A DNA stretch of 40,687 bases from Gammaproteobacteria bacterium (GTDB lineage: Bacteria > Pseudomonadota > Gammaproteobacteria > HK1): positions 1 through 40,687 of the forward strand of contig JAJECB010000077.1 of NCBI GenBank assembly GCA_022822245.1, written 5' to 3'. The notes under the pieces are model-generated. The model did not search any database. It was given only the letters and a program-made list of their open reading frames with translations, and had not been told where the DNA came from. A program made the position numbers and the translations under genes. This document shows, one piece after another, positions 24,099 to 32,262 of this stretch; position 1 is the first letter of the stretch; each line of letters starts with the position of its first letter.

Positions 24099-24419
24099 CT
24101 ATCCCGCGAGCCGGGCGCTCACGAGCCGGTTGAGGCTCACCCCCTCTTCCGCCGCCTTGATCACGAGGTCACGGTGGATCTCGGGCGGCACCCGCACCAC
24201 GAATCGGCCGCTGTAGGTGCGGTCGGCCAAGGGCTCGGGTGGCGATTCTCCGCTGACCTTCATGTCCGCAAGCACGTCGCCTACCAATTCCCGGATGCCC
24301 GACAGGGCCTCGCCCGGAGTTGGCGCAAGCCAGCTCAAGGAAGGGAACTCGGCGCACAACCCCAAGTGCTCCTCGTCCTCGGGGGACCAAGTGATCCGGT
24401 ACGTGTAGTGATCAGTCAC
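24099..24419 (-). CDS. Orphan HicB-like antitoxin
   Basis: A 106-residue protein. Residues 1-70 form a HicB fold: YTYRITWSPEDEEHLGLCAEFPSLSWLAPTPGEAL, then GIRELVGDVL. The C-terminus is an Arc/HicB ribbon-helix-helix: GRFVVRVPPEIHRDLVIKAAEEGVSLNRLVSARL. No HicA-like toxin gene adjoins it; instead the restriction-modification gene starts 22 bases downstream, so it may be co-transcribed and act as a regulator of that gene. I use GTG 24419 (GGAGA about eight bases upstream); a longer reading from 24482 overlaps the divergent promoter and has no family similarity. Confidence 0.83.
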   Translation of the reverse strand: MTDHYTYRITWSPEDEEHLGLCAEFPSLSWLAPTPGEALSGIRELVGDVLADMKVSGESPPEPLADRTYSGRFVVRVPPEIHRDLVIKAAEEGVSLNRLVSARLAG

Positions 24420-24458
24420 CCAGCGTCTCCAGTCACCGCGATTCTGCCCGATTCCGCC

Positions 24459-24508
24459 TTGAATCCTGCTTGAGCGCCGCATATGATATCAATAATTTCC
24501 TAGATATC
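24459..24508 (+). promoter_or_regulatory. Promoter and probable operator of the AbrB/PIN operon
   Basis: TTGAAT (24459-24464), a 17-base spacer and TATGAT (24482-24487) give a good sigma-70-type promoter in an AT-rich pocket. Two copies of the self-complementary hexamer GATATC follow at 24485-24490 and 24503-24508, the first overlapping the -10 box, 18 bases apart centre to centre. They are a plausible binding site for the AbrB-type antitoxin. Confidence 0.6.
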
Positions 24509-24520
24509 CTGGAGCAGGCG

Positions 24521-24751
24521 ATGCGGGTCTCCAAATGGGGCAACAGCTTGGCTGTCCGGCTGCCGAAAGCGCTGGTCGAGGATCTCGGGCTCAAGCCGGG
24601 TGACAGGCTGGAGATCGTCTCCGAGGCGAAGGAGCGCATCGTCATCGCAAAAGACGAGCGCCGGTTGCGGGCAGTCGAACGGATGCGATCGCGCGCCTGG
24701 TCCATACCCGAAGGTTATGGGTTCGACCGGGGGGAGGCCAACGCCCGATGA
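24521..24751 (+). CDS. AbrB/MazE-family antitoxin
   Basis: A 76-residue antitoxin with a swapped-hairpin AbrB domain: MRVSKWGNSLAVRLPKALVE, LGLKPGDRLEIV, then RIVIAKDER (residues 1-48). The rest (LRAVERMRSRAWSIPEGYGFDR) is the toxin-binding tail common to antitoxins of PIN toxins. ATG 24521 is preceded by GGAG at 24511-24514. Its TGA overlaps the ATG of the PIN gene in ATGA, so the pair is translationally coupled and presumably autoregulated through the upstream site. Confidence 0.93.
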   Translation: MRVSKWGNSLAVRLPKALVEDLGLKPGDRLEIVSEAKERIVIAKDERRLRAVERMRSRAWSIPEGYGFDRGEANAR

Positions 24752-25140
24752 CCGCGTTTCTCGACACAAACGTTCTGATCTACGCCCAGGGCGGGGAGGA
24801 CAAGAGCGAGGTGGCGCGGCAGACGATTCTCGCGGGCGGCGTGATCAGCGTGCAGGTTCTGAACGAGTTTGCGGCCGTCCTCCGCCGCAAGTTCGGCTTC
24901 GAGTGGGAAGTCATCGCGGACGCGGTCGCGGATGTGCGAGCCGCGCTCGACCCCGTTCGCTCCATCGATGTCGCGACCCACGTCGAGGCCCTTTCCATCG
25001 CTCGATCGCATGGCTTCAGCCTCTACGATTCGCTCATTGTGGCTGCGGCGCTCGAAGCCGGGTGTGACCGGCTGTTGACGGAGGATCTTCAGGCCGGTCA
25101 GCGCATTGGCGGTCTGATAGTCGTCAATCCATTCGCGTAA
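24748..25140 (+). CDS. PIN-domain ribonuclease toxin (VapC-like)
   Basis: A 130-residue PIN-domain protein. The conserved acidic residues can be placed: Asp6 in FLDTNVLIYA, Glu40 in QVLNEFAAVL, and Asp94 plus downstream Asp/Glu in GFSLYDSLIVAAALEAGCDRLLTEDLQ. PIN toxins cut specific RNAs, often tRNA or rRNA, with Mg2+. Length and spacing are normal and nothing appears broken. It is the second gene of the AbrB/PIN operon, and a small GC hairpin follows its stop directly. Confidence 0.93.
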   Translation: MTAFLDTNVLIYAQGGEDKSEVARQTILAGGVISVQVLNEFAAVLRRKFGFEWEVIADAVADVRAALDPVRSIDVATHVEALSIARSHGFSLYDSLIVAAALEAGCDRLLTEDLQAGQRIGGLIVVNPFA

Positions 25141-25162
25141 CGGAGCCGAGGACGCGGCTCCG
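25141..25162 (+). terminator. Putative terminator of the AbrB/PIN operon
   Basis: CGGAGCCG (25141-25148) and CGGCTCCG (25155-25162) form a perfect 8-base stem immediately after the TAA of the PIN gene. No T run follows, so termination strength is uncertain. Confidence 0.5.
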
Positions 25163-25199
25163 GATATGGATCCTGGTTTCATGTCGTGCCTCTGGCGGG

Positions 25200-25242
25200 G
25201 ATTTTCCTTGAAAATCGGCAATTGAAATGAGGATTTTCAAGG
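25200..25242. repeat. AT-rich nested inverted repeats
   Basis: CCTTGAAAATC (25206-25216) and GATTTTCAAGG (25232-25242) are perfect 11-base inverted repeats with 15 bases between them. The left copy also pairs with its own flank (GATTTTC-ctt-GAAAATC, 25200-25216), allowing two alternative folds. The island is AT-rich in GC-rich surroundings. The rest of the 281-base gap 25141-25421 shows no credible gene. Confidence 0.6.
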
Positions 25243-25421
25243 ATTATCGCGGCGCACGCTCTGGCCCCGAAGTGGATTTCCGGTCGCGGACATCCGCGCC
25301 CTCGCGAGGTCGCTCGGCCTGCGATTGGGCTTCAGTGCCGCTGGTTGATGCGGATTCGTCTCGGTCCGAAGGCGAATTCGAGATTGCCAATTGACCCGGG
25401 AGATCCGGCTGGTGCACGAAG

Positions 25422-26219
25422 CTATGCAAGTTCCGAGCGCGCGTCGACGGGTTCGTTCGGCATCGGGCCGACGAGGAGGGCCGGGTCGAGGCGCCGCTCG
25501 AGGAGGTTGACACGCCAGTCGAGGTGCGGTCCGGTGGCGCGGCCGGTCGCCCCGACCTCCGCAATGTCGCTACCCTTCCGGACTCGTTCGCCCGGTTTGG
25601 CGAGGATGCGCGAGAGGTGCAGGAACGTGGACGACAGCCCGTGGCCGTGGTCGACGATGAGGGTCCCGCCGGAGAGGAACAGGTCCGGTTCGGCGAGGGT
25701 GACCAGTCCGTCCGCGGGAGCGCGCACCTTGGTCCCGGCGGGAGCCGCGATGTCGACGCCGTAGTGCGGCTGGCGCGGCTCGCCGTTGAGGATCCGCTGC
25801 GAGCCGTAGACGCCGCTGATGCGGCCGGTGACCGGCCACCGGAAGCCGCTCCGGAAATCGGTCCTCGAGTCGTCGCGCGTGCGGGCTTCCGCGATCCGCC
25901 CCGCCTCCCTCTCGATCCGGGCGAGCTCTTCATCGTCGCGCGGCGCCACCTTGGCGGCCGGCAACCCGTCGATGCGCTCTATCCGGTACTCGCGCGGCGC
26001 CACGGCGAGGACGAGGCGCTCGCGCCCGCCGTCCGGGCCCGTTACCACGACCTCCGCCTCGGGTGCCGCGTCCCGGCCGAACCCGACGAGGAACCAGCCC
26101 TCCTCCGAGACCCGAACGGGCGTGCCCTCGAATTCGACACCGGAACCCGGCGCAACCCGTCCCTGAAGCAATCCTCCCTGCGTGCGGGGACCGTCGAGGC
26201 CGATGCGGGTGGACTCCAC
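25422..26219 (-). CDS. M23-family (LytM) metallopeptidase
   Basis: A 265-residue peptidase expected to cleave peptidoglycan cross-bridges. The LytM domain is at about 126-245: His152 and Asp156 in PHYGVDIAAPAG, then STFLHLSRIL (His201) and GATGRATGPHLDWRV (His232). The usual last motif is HxH; here it reads HLD, a substitution I have seen in one proteobacterial M23 subgroup, so activity is not excluded. Residues 15-90 look like a small beta-rich N-terminal domain. No signal peptide is visible after GTG 26219, which is odd for a cell-wall enzyme. The gene begins one base after the stop of the TPR gene. Confidence 0.85.
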   Translation of the reverse strand: MESTRIGLDGPRTQGGLLQGRVAPGSGVEFEGTPVRVSEEGWFLVGFGRDAAPEAEVVVTGPDGGRERLVLAVAPREYRIERIDGLPAAKVAPRDDEELARIEREAGRIAEARTRDDSRTDFRSGFRWPVTGRISGVYGSQRILNGEPRQPHYGVDIAAPAGTKVRAPADGLVTLAEPDLFLSGGTLIVDHGHGLSSTFLHLSRILAKPGERVRKGSDIAEVGATGRATGPHLDWRVNLLERRLDPALLVGPMPNEPVDARSELA

Positions 26220-26220
26220 C

Positions 26221-26958
26221 CTATTTTCCGTCGAGGCCGGCCAGCTTCTCGACCGCCTGCTCGTGAAGAAGGCGATCGAAGGCGTCCTTCGGCGGGGTCT
26301 CGATCGCGCGCGCGAGCAAGTCCTTTGCCTTTCCGCGGTCCCTCTTCTTCTTCAGGAGCAGCAGCCCGAGCGCGTACTCGAGGTACGCGAACTTCTCGTC
26401 GGGCGCGAGCTCCAGAGCGCGCTCGTAGTGCACGAGGGCACGTTTTCGGGAAGCGCCGAAGACCACGCGAGCCGCGAGCCCGGCGCCGTTGATGGTCTCG
26501 GCATGCCACGTCGCGAGGCTCAGATGAGCACCGGCCATCTCGGGGTCGCGGTCGAGCGCGTTCTCGATCGCCTTGCGCACCTTCCCCGCGTATCCCCGGG
26601 CGAGCGCCTTCACCGCGCCGATGGTCTGCGCGTACCGGCCCATGGCGTGCGCCGATTGCAGATGGGCCTCGGGATTGGCCGGATCGAGCCGGATCGCCTC
26701 TTCCGCGAGCCCCATGGCACGCTCGAACAGGGCCTCCTTCTCGGGTTCCCCGGCGACGTAGTAGCCGTGGATCGCGAGCGACTCCGCGGCGAGCGCGTAT
26801 CCGTCGGAGGTTCCGAGCGCCTCCCCCAGCCTTGCCGCCTCGATGAAGCGGCCTTCGTCCTGCGCGGCGCGGGCGGCCTCGATCGACTGGGCGGCGGCGG
26901 TGCCGGCGAGCAGCAGGTGTAGCATGGTCGATAGAGTCAGGAGCGCGGTCTTGATCAT
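26221..26958 (-). CDS. Secreted TPR-repeat protein
   Basis: A 245-residue protein with a clear signal peptide (IKTALLTLSTMLHLLLAG, cleavage near TAAAQS, about residue 24). The remainder is helical with tetratricopeptide features: EAARLGEALGTSDGYALAAE, MGLAEEAIRLDPANPEAHL, ALDRDPEMAGAHLSLATWHAE, HYERALELAPDEKFAYLEYALGLLLL. It probably works as a periplasmic scaffold. I choose ATG 26958, where the signal peptide begins; the longer reading to 27363 is not family-like. It is the first gene of a two-gene unit with the M23 peptidase, suggesting a role with the cell wall. Confidence 0.82.
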   Translation of the reverse strand: MIKTALLTLSTMLHLLLAGTAAAQSIEAARAAQDEGRFIEAARLGEALGTSDGYALAAESLAIHGYYVAGEPEKEALFERAMGLAEEAIRLDPANPEAHLQSAHAMGRYAQTIGAVKALARGYAGKVRKAIENALDRDPEMAGAHLSLATWHAETINGAGLAARVVFGASRKRALVHYERALELAPDEKFAYLEYALGLLLLKKKRDRGKAKDLLARAIETPPKDAFDRLLHEQAVEKLAGLDGK

Positions 26959-27143
26959 GGGCGTCGCCTCGAAAAAGGGGGCCAGCGTGGCTTGAGTGAG
27001 GCCAATCCGGTGTGGTTCACTCGTCCCGGCGCCCTCGCGGGCAAGAGCCGGATGGATCGCCATTGAGCCGTTCGCTCGAATCATGTACCCCGCGCGGGAG
27101 GCGCCGCAAGCCACGGGAGCAGCCGGAATGGAGCCTTTCGTAC

Positions 27144-28049
27144 GTGGATGAGCATTCGGATGCGGCCGGACTCGCCGAAGCGATGTCCGAGACGGTGGCC
27201 GCGGTCGAGACGGTCCTCGACGCCGAGCTGCCCCGGCCGGACGGGCCGGAGTCGCGGCTCTACGAGGCGATGCGCTACAGCGTTCTCGGAGGCGGGAAAC
27301 GGCTGCGGGCATTCCTGGTCCGGTCCGGGGCGCGGCTCGCCGGCGCCGCCGACGGCGGTGCATTGCTGGTGGCCGCGGCCCTGGAGATGATTCACGGCTA
27401 CTCGCTCATCCACGACGACCTGCCGGCGATGGACGACGACGATCTGCGCCGGGGAAAGCCCTCCTGCCACGTGGCGTTCGACGAGGCGACGGCCATCCTC
27501 GCCGGCGATGCGCTGTTGACCCTCGCCTTCGAGCTCGTCGCCGATCCCAGGGTGCATCCGGACCCGTCGGTTCGTTGCGAGCTCGTGCGGGCAATGGCGG
27601 CCGCGGCCGGGGGCGGGGGCATGGTGGGCGGCCAGATGATCGATCTCGCGGCCGAGCACGGCGGGGCGGACCACGATCTGATCGTCACCCTCGAGCGCAT
27701 GAAGACCGGGGCGCTCATCGCGTTCGGCTGCGAGGCGGGCGCAATCCTCGCGCGCCGCGACGCCGGATTTCGACGGGCTCTGCGCGAGTTCGGATACGAT
27801 GTCGGGCTCGCCTTTCAGATCATCGACGACGTGCTGGACGTGGTGGGCGACGAATCCGCGCTCGGAAAGACGGTCGGCAAGGATGCGGCCGCCGGCAAGG
27901 CGACCTTCGTCGCCGCCCTGGGAGTGGAGGCGGCGCGGACAGAGGCCGAAGCCCTCATCGAGCGGGCGCTTGCGCGGCTCGACGGATTCGGCGACGGCGC
28001 CGGGCTGCTGCGCGACTTCGGTGCGTATGTCCTCGCGCGTCGGAGCTGA
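27144..28049 (+). CDS. ispA: Polyprenyl diphosphate synthase (farnesyl/geranylgeranyl type)
   Basis: A 301-residue prenyltransferase that condenses IPP with allylic diphosphates. The first aspartate-rich motif is [10 protein letters not shown] (91-100) in the context [19 protein letters not shown], and the second is [23 protein letters not shown] and the [10 protein letters not shown] lysine are also present. The bacterial-type DDxxxxD spacing (type II IspA) supports FPP or short GGPP synthesis. GTG 27144 has GGAG 11 bases upstream; ATG 27183 is an alternative. The usual alphaproteobacterial neighbour xseB is not found just upstream; the 185 bases before it show nothing recognisable. dxs follows 13 bases later. 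Confidence 0.93.
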   Translation: MDEHSDAAGLAEAMSETVAAVETVLDAELPRPDGPESRLYEAMRYSVLGGGKRLRAFLVRSGARLAGAADGGALLVAAALEMIHGYSLIHDDLPAMDDDDLRRGKPSCHVAFDEATAILAGDALLTLAFELVADPRVHPDPSVRCELVRAMAAAAGGGGMVGGQMIDLAAEHGGADHDLIVTLERMKTGALIAFGCEAGAILARRDAGFRRALREFGYDVGLAFQIIDDVLDVVGDESALGKTVGKDAAAGKATFVAALGVEAARTEAEALIERALARLDGFGDGAGLLRDFGAYVLARRS

Positions 28050-28062
28050 CGAGGGATACGAC

Positions 28063-29979
28063 ATGCCGATCGAAACTCCGCATCTCGACCTGATCGAGTG
28101 GCCCCACGACCTGCGCGGGAGGTCCGTGCGGGAGCTGAAGCTGCTCGCCGACGAGCTCCGCGCCGAGACGATCGACGCGGTCTCCCACACCGGAGGCCAC
28201 CTCGGGGCCGGGATCGGAGTGGTCGAGCTCACCGTCGCCCTTCACTACCTGTTCGATACCCCCGAAGACATCCTGATCTGGGATGTCGGCCATCAGTGCT
28301 ATCCGCACAAGATCCTGACCGGCCGGCGTTCGCGGATCCGCACCCTCCGCCAGGGAGGCGGGCTCTCCGGCTTCACCAAGCGGTCCGAGAGCGAGTACGA
28401 CCCCTTCGGCGCCGCCCACGCCTCGACCTCGATCTCTTCCGCGCTCGGGTTTGCCGTTTCCCGCGATCTCCAGGGCCGGAGGAACCGGGTCGTCGCGGTC
28501 ATCGGCGACGGCGCGCTCACCGGGGGCATGGCGTACGAGGGGCTGAACAACGCCGGCTCGATGGACACCCGGCTCATCGTCGTCCTCAACGACAACGAGA
28601 TGTCGATCGCTCCGCCGGTGGGGGCGATGAGCGGATACCTCTCGCGGCTCATCTCCTCGAAGCGGTACCGCTCGATCCGCGACATCGCGCGGCACGCGGC
28701 GGAACGCTTCCCGCGGGTGGTGGAGCATGGGGTCAAGCGGGCCGAGAAGTACGCTCGCGGCCTGGTGACCGGCGGCACCCTGTTCGAGGAGCTGGGCTTC
28801 TACTACGTGGGGCCCATCGACGGCCACAACCTCGACCATCTCCTGCCCATCCTCCGGAACGTGCGCGACGATGCGGCGGCGGGTCCCATCCTGGTCCACG
28901 TCTGCACCAAGAAAGGGAAGGGCTACGCGCCGGCGGAGGAGTCCTCGGACCGGTACCATGGGGTGTCCAGCTTCGATGTCGACACCGGGGCGCAGAAGGC
29001 GTCCAGCTCCAACGCCCCCTCCTTCACCAAGGTGTTCGCCCAGAGCCTGATCACGGAGGCGCGCCTCGACGACCGCATCTGCGCGATCACCGCCGCGATG
29101 CCGTCCGGGACCGGGGTCGACCTCTTCGAGCGGGTCTTCCCCGAGCGGGCGTTCGACGTGGGGCTCGCCGAGCAGCACGCGGTGACCTTCGCGGCCGGAC
29201 TCGCGGCGGACGGAATGAAGCCCTTCTGCGCGATCTACTCGACGTTCCTGCAGCGCGCCTACGACCAGATCGTGCACGACGTGGCGATCCAGGATCTGCC
29301 GGTCCGGTTCGCCATGGACCGGGCGGGCCTCGTCGGGGCGGACGGGCAGACCCACGCCGGAGCGTACGACATCGCCTATCTCGGTTGCCTCCCCGGCATG
29401 GTGCTGATGGCGGCGGCGGACGAGAGCGAGCTGGTCCACATGGTGCGGACCGCCGTCGCCATCGACGACCGGCCGTGCGCGTTCCGCTATCCGCGGGGGG
29501 CGGGATTCGGAGTCACCCTGCCGGAGCGGGGCGAGATCCTGGAGATCGGCAAAGGGCGCATCCTGCGCGAGGGGACCACGGCCGCCATCCTGTCCTACGG
29601 CGGCCGCTTGCAGGAGGCGCTCGCCGCGGCCGAGGAGCTCGCCGAGCGCGGGGTCTCCGCGACGGTTGCCGACGCGAGGTTCGCGAAGCCTCTCGACGAG
29701 TCGCTCGTGCGGGACCTCGCGCGGGAGCACGAGCTGCTCGTCACCATCGAGGAGGGTGCGGTCGGCGGGTTCGGCGCGCAGGTGCTCCACTTCCTCGCCG
29801 CGGCCGGCATCCTCGACGACGGCGGGCTCAAGGTCCGTCCCATGGTGCTTCCCGACCGGTTCCTCGACCACGACAAGCCGGACCTCCAGTACGAAGCGGC
29901 GGGCCTCAAGTCGAGCCACATCGTGGGGACGGTGCTCGCCGCCCTCGGTCGGTCCCAAGACCCCGACTCCGGTTCCTGA
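28063..29979 (+). CDS. dxs: 1-deoxy-D-xylulose-5-phosphate synthase
   Basis: A 638-residue, full-length DXS, which joins pyruvate and glyceraldehyde-3-phosphate to start the MEP isoprenoid pathway. Family signposts: [20 protein letters not shown] (in pieces), [42 protein letters not shown], the ThDP motif [18 protein letters not shown] with [19 protein letters not shown], and [18 protein letters not shown] with the catalytic Glu. ATG 28063 has GAGGGA six bases before it. Together with ispA it makes a two-gene isoprenoid operon, the arrangement usual in Alphaproteobacteria. It ends 19 bases before the convergent tctA stop. Confidence 0.97.
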   Translation: MPIETPHLDLIEWPHDLRGRSVRELKLLADELRAETIDAVSHTGGHLGAGIGVVELTVALHYLFDTPEDILIWDVGHQCYPHKILTGRRSRIRTLRQGGGLSGFTKRSESEYDPFGAAHASTSISSALGFAVSRDLQGRRNRVVAVIGDGALTGGMAYEGLNNAGSMDTRLIVVLNDNEMSIAPPVGAMSGYLSRLISSKRYRSIRDIARHAAERFPRVVEHGVKRAEKYARGLVTGGTLFEELGFYYVGPIDGHNLDHLLPILRNVRDDAAAGPILVHVCTKKGKGYAPAEESSDRYHGVSSFDVDTGAQKASSSNAPSFTKVFAQSLITEARLDDRICAITAAMPSGTGVDLFERVFPERAFDVGLAEQHAVTFAAGLAADGMKPFCAIYSTFLQRAYDQIVHDVAIQDLPVRFAMDRAGLVGADGQTHAGAYDIAYLGCLPGMVLMAAADESELVHMVRTAVAIDDRPCAFRYPRGAGFGVTLPERGEILEIGKGRILREGTTAAILSYGGRLQEALAAAEELAERGVSATVADARFAKPLDESLVRDLAREHELLVTIEEGAVGGFGAQVLHFLAAAGILDDGGLKVRPMVLPDRFLDHDKPDLQYEAAGLKSSHIVGTVLAALGRSQDPDSGS

Positions 29980-29998
29980 GCGGGACGGACCCTCCCCC

Positions 29999-31507
29999 TT
30001 ACGAGGCGGCGCGCCGCATCTTGCGGCGGATAAGCTGGACGACCGGAATCGCGAACAGCGCAATCGCGATCAGCATGATGCTGCCCGAGATGGGCCGTTC
30101 GAAGAAGATCGCCGGCGACCCGTGCCCGATGAGGAGCGACTGGCGCATGGAGGTCTCCGCGAGCGGCCCGAGCACGATCGCGAGGACCGCGGGGGCCATC
30201 GGGTAGTCGAGCTTGCGCAGCAGGTATCCGACGACGCCGAAGAGGAACATCAGCCAAACGTCGTGCATGTCCTGGGTGGGCGCGTATCCGCCGACCAGGC
30301 AAAGGATGAAGATGATGGGGGCGAGGATGGTGAACGGGAGCCGCAGCACCGCGATGAACGCGGGGATGAAGGCGAGGTTGAGGATGAGGGCGAAGAGGTT
30401 CGCGGCGTAGAGGCTCGCGATGAGCGCCCACACGAAGTCGGTGTGCTCGATGAAGAGCATGGGCCCCGGCTCGAGACCCCAGATCACCATGCCCCCGAGC
30501 AGGATCGCGGTGGTCGGCGACCCCGGTATGCCGAGAGTGAGCATCGGCAGCATCGACCCCGTGCTCGCCGCGTTGTTCGCGGACTCCGGCGCGACCACCC
30601 CGTCCACGTTGCCCTTGCCGAACGAGTCCGGGTCCTTGGCGATCGACTTCGCGACCCCGTAGGCCATGAGCGAGCCGGGGGTCGCTCCCGCGGCGGGAAG
30701 GATGCCGACGAAGTAGCCGAGGAACGAGCCCATCACCATCGTCTTCCCGGTCCGGGCAAGGCTGCGGAGGGAATCCACGAAACGCTGGACCGAGAGTCGC
30801 GCCTGGGCAACCTCGACACCCTTGTGGCTCGTTTCGATCGTCCACAGGATCTCGCCGATTCCGTAGATCCCGATCGCGAGCACCAGGAAGTTGATCCCGT
30901 GGAAGAAGCCCGGGATGTCGAAGAAGATGAGCCGCGGCTGGCCGCTCATGATGTCGAGCCCGACCGCGCTCAGCACGAGCCCGATGAAGATCGAGAACAT
31001 CGTCTTCGGGATGTCGTCGCCTCCGAGCCCGATGAAGGTCGCGAACGCGAGGAGCATCAGGGCGAACTCCTCGGGTGCCCCGAATGCGAGCGCCATGTCG
31101 GCGAGGGGAGGAGCGAACAGGGTGAAGAGCACCACCGAGATCGTTCCGCCGACGAACGAGGCGGTGGCCGCGGCGACGAGGGCGCGGTCGGCCATGCCCT
31201 TGCGGGCGAGCGGTCGGCCGTCGAAGGTGGTCGCGACGGCCGTCGATGCGCCCGGGATGCCGAGCATGATGGAGCTGATGGCCCCGCCGTACATCGCCCC
31301 GTAGTAGATCGCGCCAAGGAAGATCACCGCGGAAGTGGGCGGCACGAGGAAGGTGAGCGGAAGGAGGATCGCCACCCCGTTCACCGACCCGAGGCCGGGC
31401 ATCGCTCCGATGAAGAGGCCGAGCAGACATCCGAAAATCGCGAGCCCCAGGTTGAGGGGCAGAAACGCGATCCCGAATCCTTCGAGGAGGTGGGTGAGGA
31501 TTTCCAT
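29999..31507 (-). CDS. tctA: Tripartite tricarboxylate transporter, large membrane subunit TctA
   Basis: A 502-residue integral membrane protein with about 11-12 hydrophobic segments. The family motif GAMPGLGSVNGVAILLPL occurs near residue 35, with a second related motif FVGILPAAGATPGSLMAYGV near residue 270 and GVVAPESANNAASTGSMLPML after it. TctA forms the sodium-driven channel of TTT transporters for dicarboxylates, tricarboxylates and other acids. It is the last gene of tctC-tctB-tctA; 139 bases separate it from tctB, and its ATG has only a weak ribosome-binding site. Confidence 0.95.
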   Translation of the reverse strand: MEILTHLLEGFGIAFLPLNLGLAIFGCLLGLFIGAMPGLGSVNGVAILLPLTFLVPPTSAVIFLGAIYYGAMYGGAISSIMLGIPGASTAVATTFDGRPLARKGMADRALVAAATASFVGGTISVVLFTLFAPPLADMALAFGAPEEFALMLLAFATFIGLGGDDIPKTMFSIFIGLVLSAVGLDIMSGQPRLIFFDIPGFFHGINFLVLAIGIYGIGEILWTIETSHKGVEVAQARLSVQRFVDSLRSLARTGKTMVMGSFLGYFVGILPAAGATPGSLMAYGVAKSIAKDPDSFGKGNVDGVVAPESANNAASTGSMLPMLTLGIPGSPTTAILLGGMVIWGLEPGPMLFIEHTDFVWALIASLYAANLFALILNLAFIPAFIAVLRLPFTILAPIIFILCLVGGYAPTQDMHDVWLMFLFGVVGYLLRKLDYPMAPAVLAIVLGPLAETSMRQSLLIGHGSPAIFFERPISGSIMLIAIALFAIPVVQLIRRKMRRAAS

Positions 31508-31646
31508 CAGCGATTCGCGCGGGAGCTCACGAGGGGTCGGAGGAGACGCATCGGGTCATCCGGGGCCGTTTCTCTCCCGGCGCGGATCGCCCGGAGATCC
31601 GCTCCCGGCCGGCGGCTGCAGGGTGTCCTCCCACGGCGACGGACGC

Positions 31647-32144
31647 TCACAGGAACCAGTCGTAGAGCGGGTAGAACAGGGGCTCGGTGTACCCCTTCGG
31701 AAGGGTGATCTTGAGCGCTGACTCGAAGAAGAAGAACGTCACGATGGGGGTCGCCACCGCGAAGGAGCCGGTCAGCCTCCAGCTATGGCGACCCAGCCCG
31801 CGCAGGTAGAAGATGAGAAAGAGCGGGACGGAGCCGTACACCCCGATGATGTGAACGAGCCCGATCATCGCCGCGAGCGCGGCGGTGACGACGATGATCT
31901 GGGTTCGCGCTTCCGGCGGGATATAGGGGCTGTCGTCGGCCGCCGGTCCGGTCGGCCGTCGCACCCATCGGACGAGGATCCAGACGCAGCACACCAGCAT
32001 CCCCGCCGCAAGCCAGAACGGGAACGCCCCGCCGCCCGGCCCCTCGTCCGGGATCCAGCCGATCGGCAGCTCGGCGCTCTTCCACATGAGGCCGGCCGAC
32101 AGCAGCCCCATGACCACGGCGAGAACCAGCTCCGCCTGGCGCAC
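31647..32144 (-). CDS. tctB: Tripartite tricarboxylate transporter, small membrane subunit TctB
   Basis: A 165-residue protein with four predicted membrane segments (AELVLAVVMGLLSAGLMW; FPFWLAAGMLVCCVWILV; IIVVTAALAAMIGLVHII; FLIFYLRGLG to ATPIVTFFFF). The order, length and the C-terminal LKITLPKG are typical of TctB, which is otherwise poorly conserved. Start GTG 32144. Gene order fixes the assignment. The 118-base gap from tctC holds a strong hairpin that may lower expression of the two membrane subunits. Confidence 0.88.
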   Translation of the reverse strand: MRQAELVLAVVMGLLSAGLMWKSAELPIGWIPDEGPGGGAFPFWLAAGMLVCCVWILVRWVRRPTGPAADDSPYIPPEARTQIIVVTAALAAMIGLVHIIGVYGSVPLFLIFYLRGLGRHSWRLTGSFAVATPIVTFFFFESALKITLPKGYTEPLFYPLYDWFL

Positions 32145-32193
32145 GAGTCAAATCCGATTGATGCGATTCGATTTTTGCATCAAGGCAACGCAA

Positions 32194-32225
32194 CACGAGG
32201 CCGGGGCAGTCGCCCCGGCCTCGTG
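32194..32225 (-). terminator. Strong intra-operon hairpin between tctC and tctB
   Basis: CACGAGGCCGGGGC (32194-32207) and GCCCCGGCCTCGTG (32212-32225) are perfectly complementary over 14 bases with a four-base loop. In the minus direction the sequence after the stem is TTGCGTTGCC, not a true T run, so it is likely a leaky terminator or an mRNA-stabilising hairpin protecting the 3-prime end of tctC message. It would favour excess binding protein over membrane subunits. Confidence 0.7.
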
Positions 32226-32262
32226 CAATGCCTTGTCGCTGGGGCTGAGGAAGGCGGCGGCG

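Noticed and set aside
25227..25394. 55-residue plus-strand frame starting inside the inverted repeat near 25.2 kb
   Set aside because: No ribosome-binding site, no recognisable family and start within a palindrome; not supported as a gene.
31556..31625. Inverted repeat GCGGATC...GATCCGC between tctB and tctA as a terminator
   Set aside because: Only seven-base arms and no T run, and it would cut off tctA from its operon; weak.
32148..32180. Ten-residue frame (MQKSNRINRI) just upstream of tctB as a leader peptide
   Set aside because: No run of one regulatory amino acid and no alternative hairpins suggestive of attenuation; probably chance.
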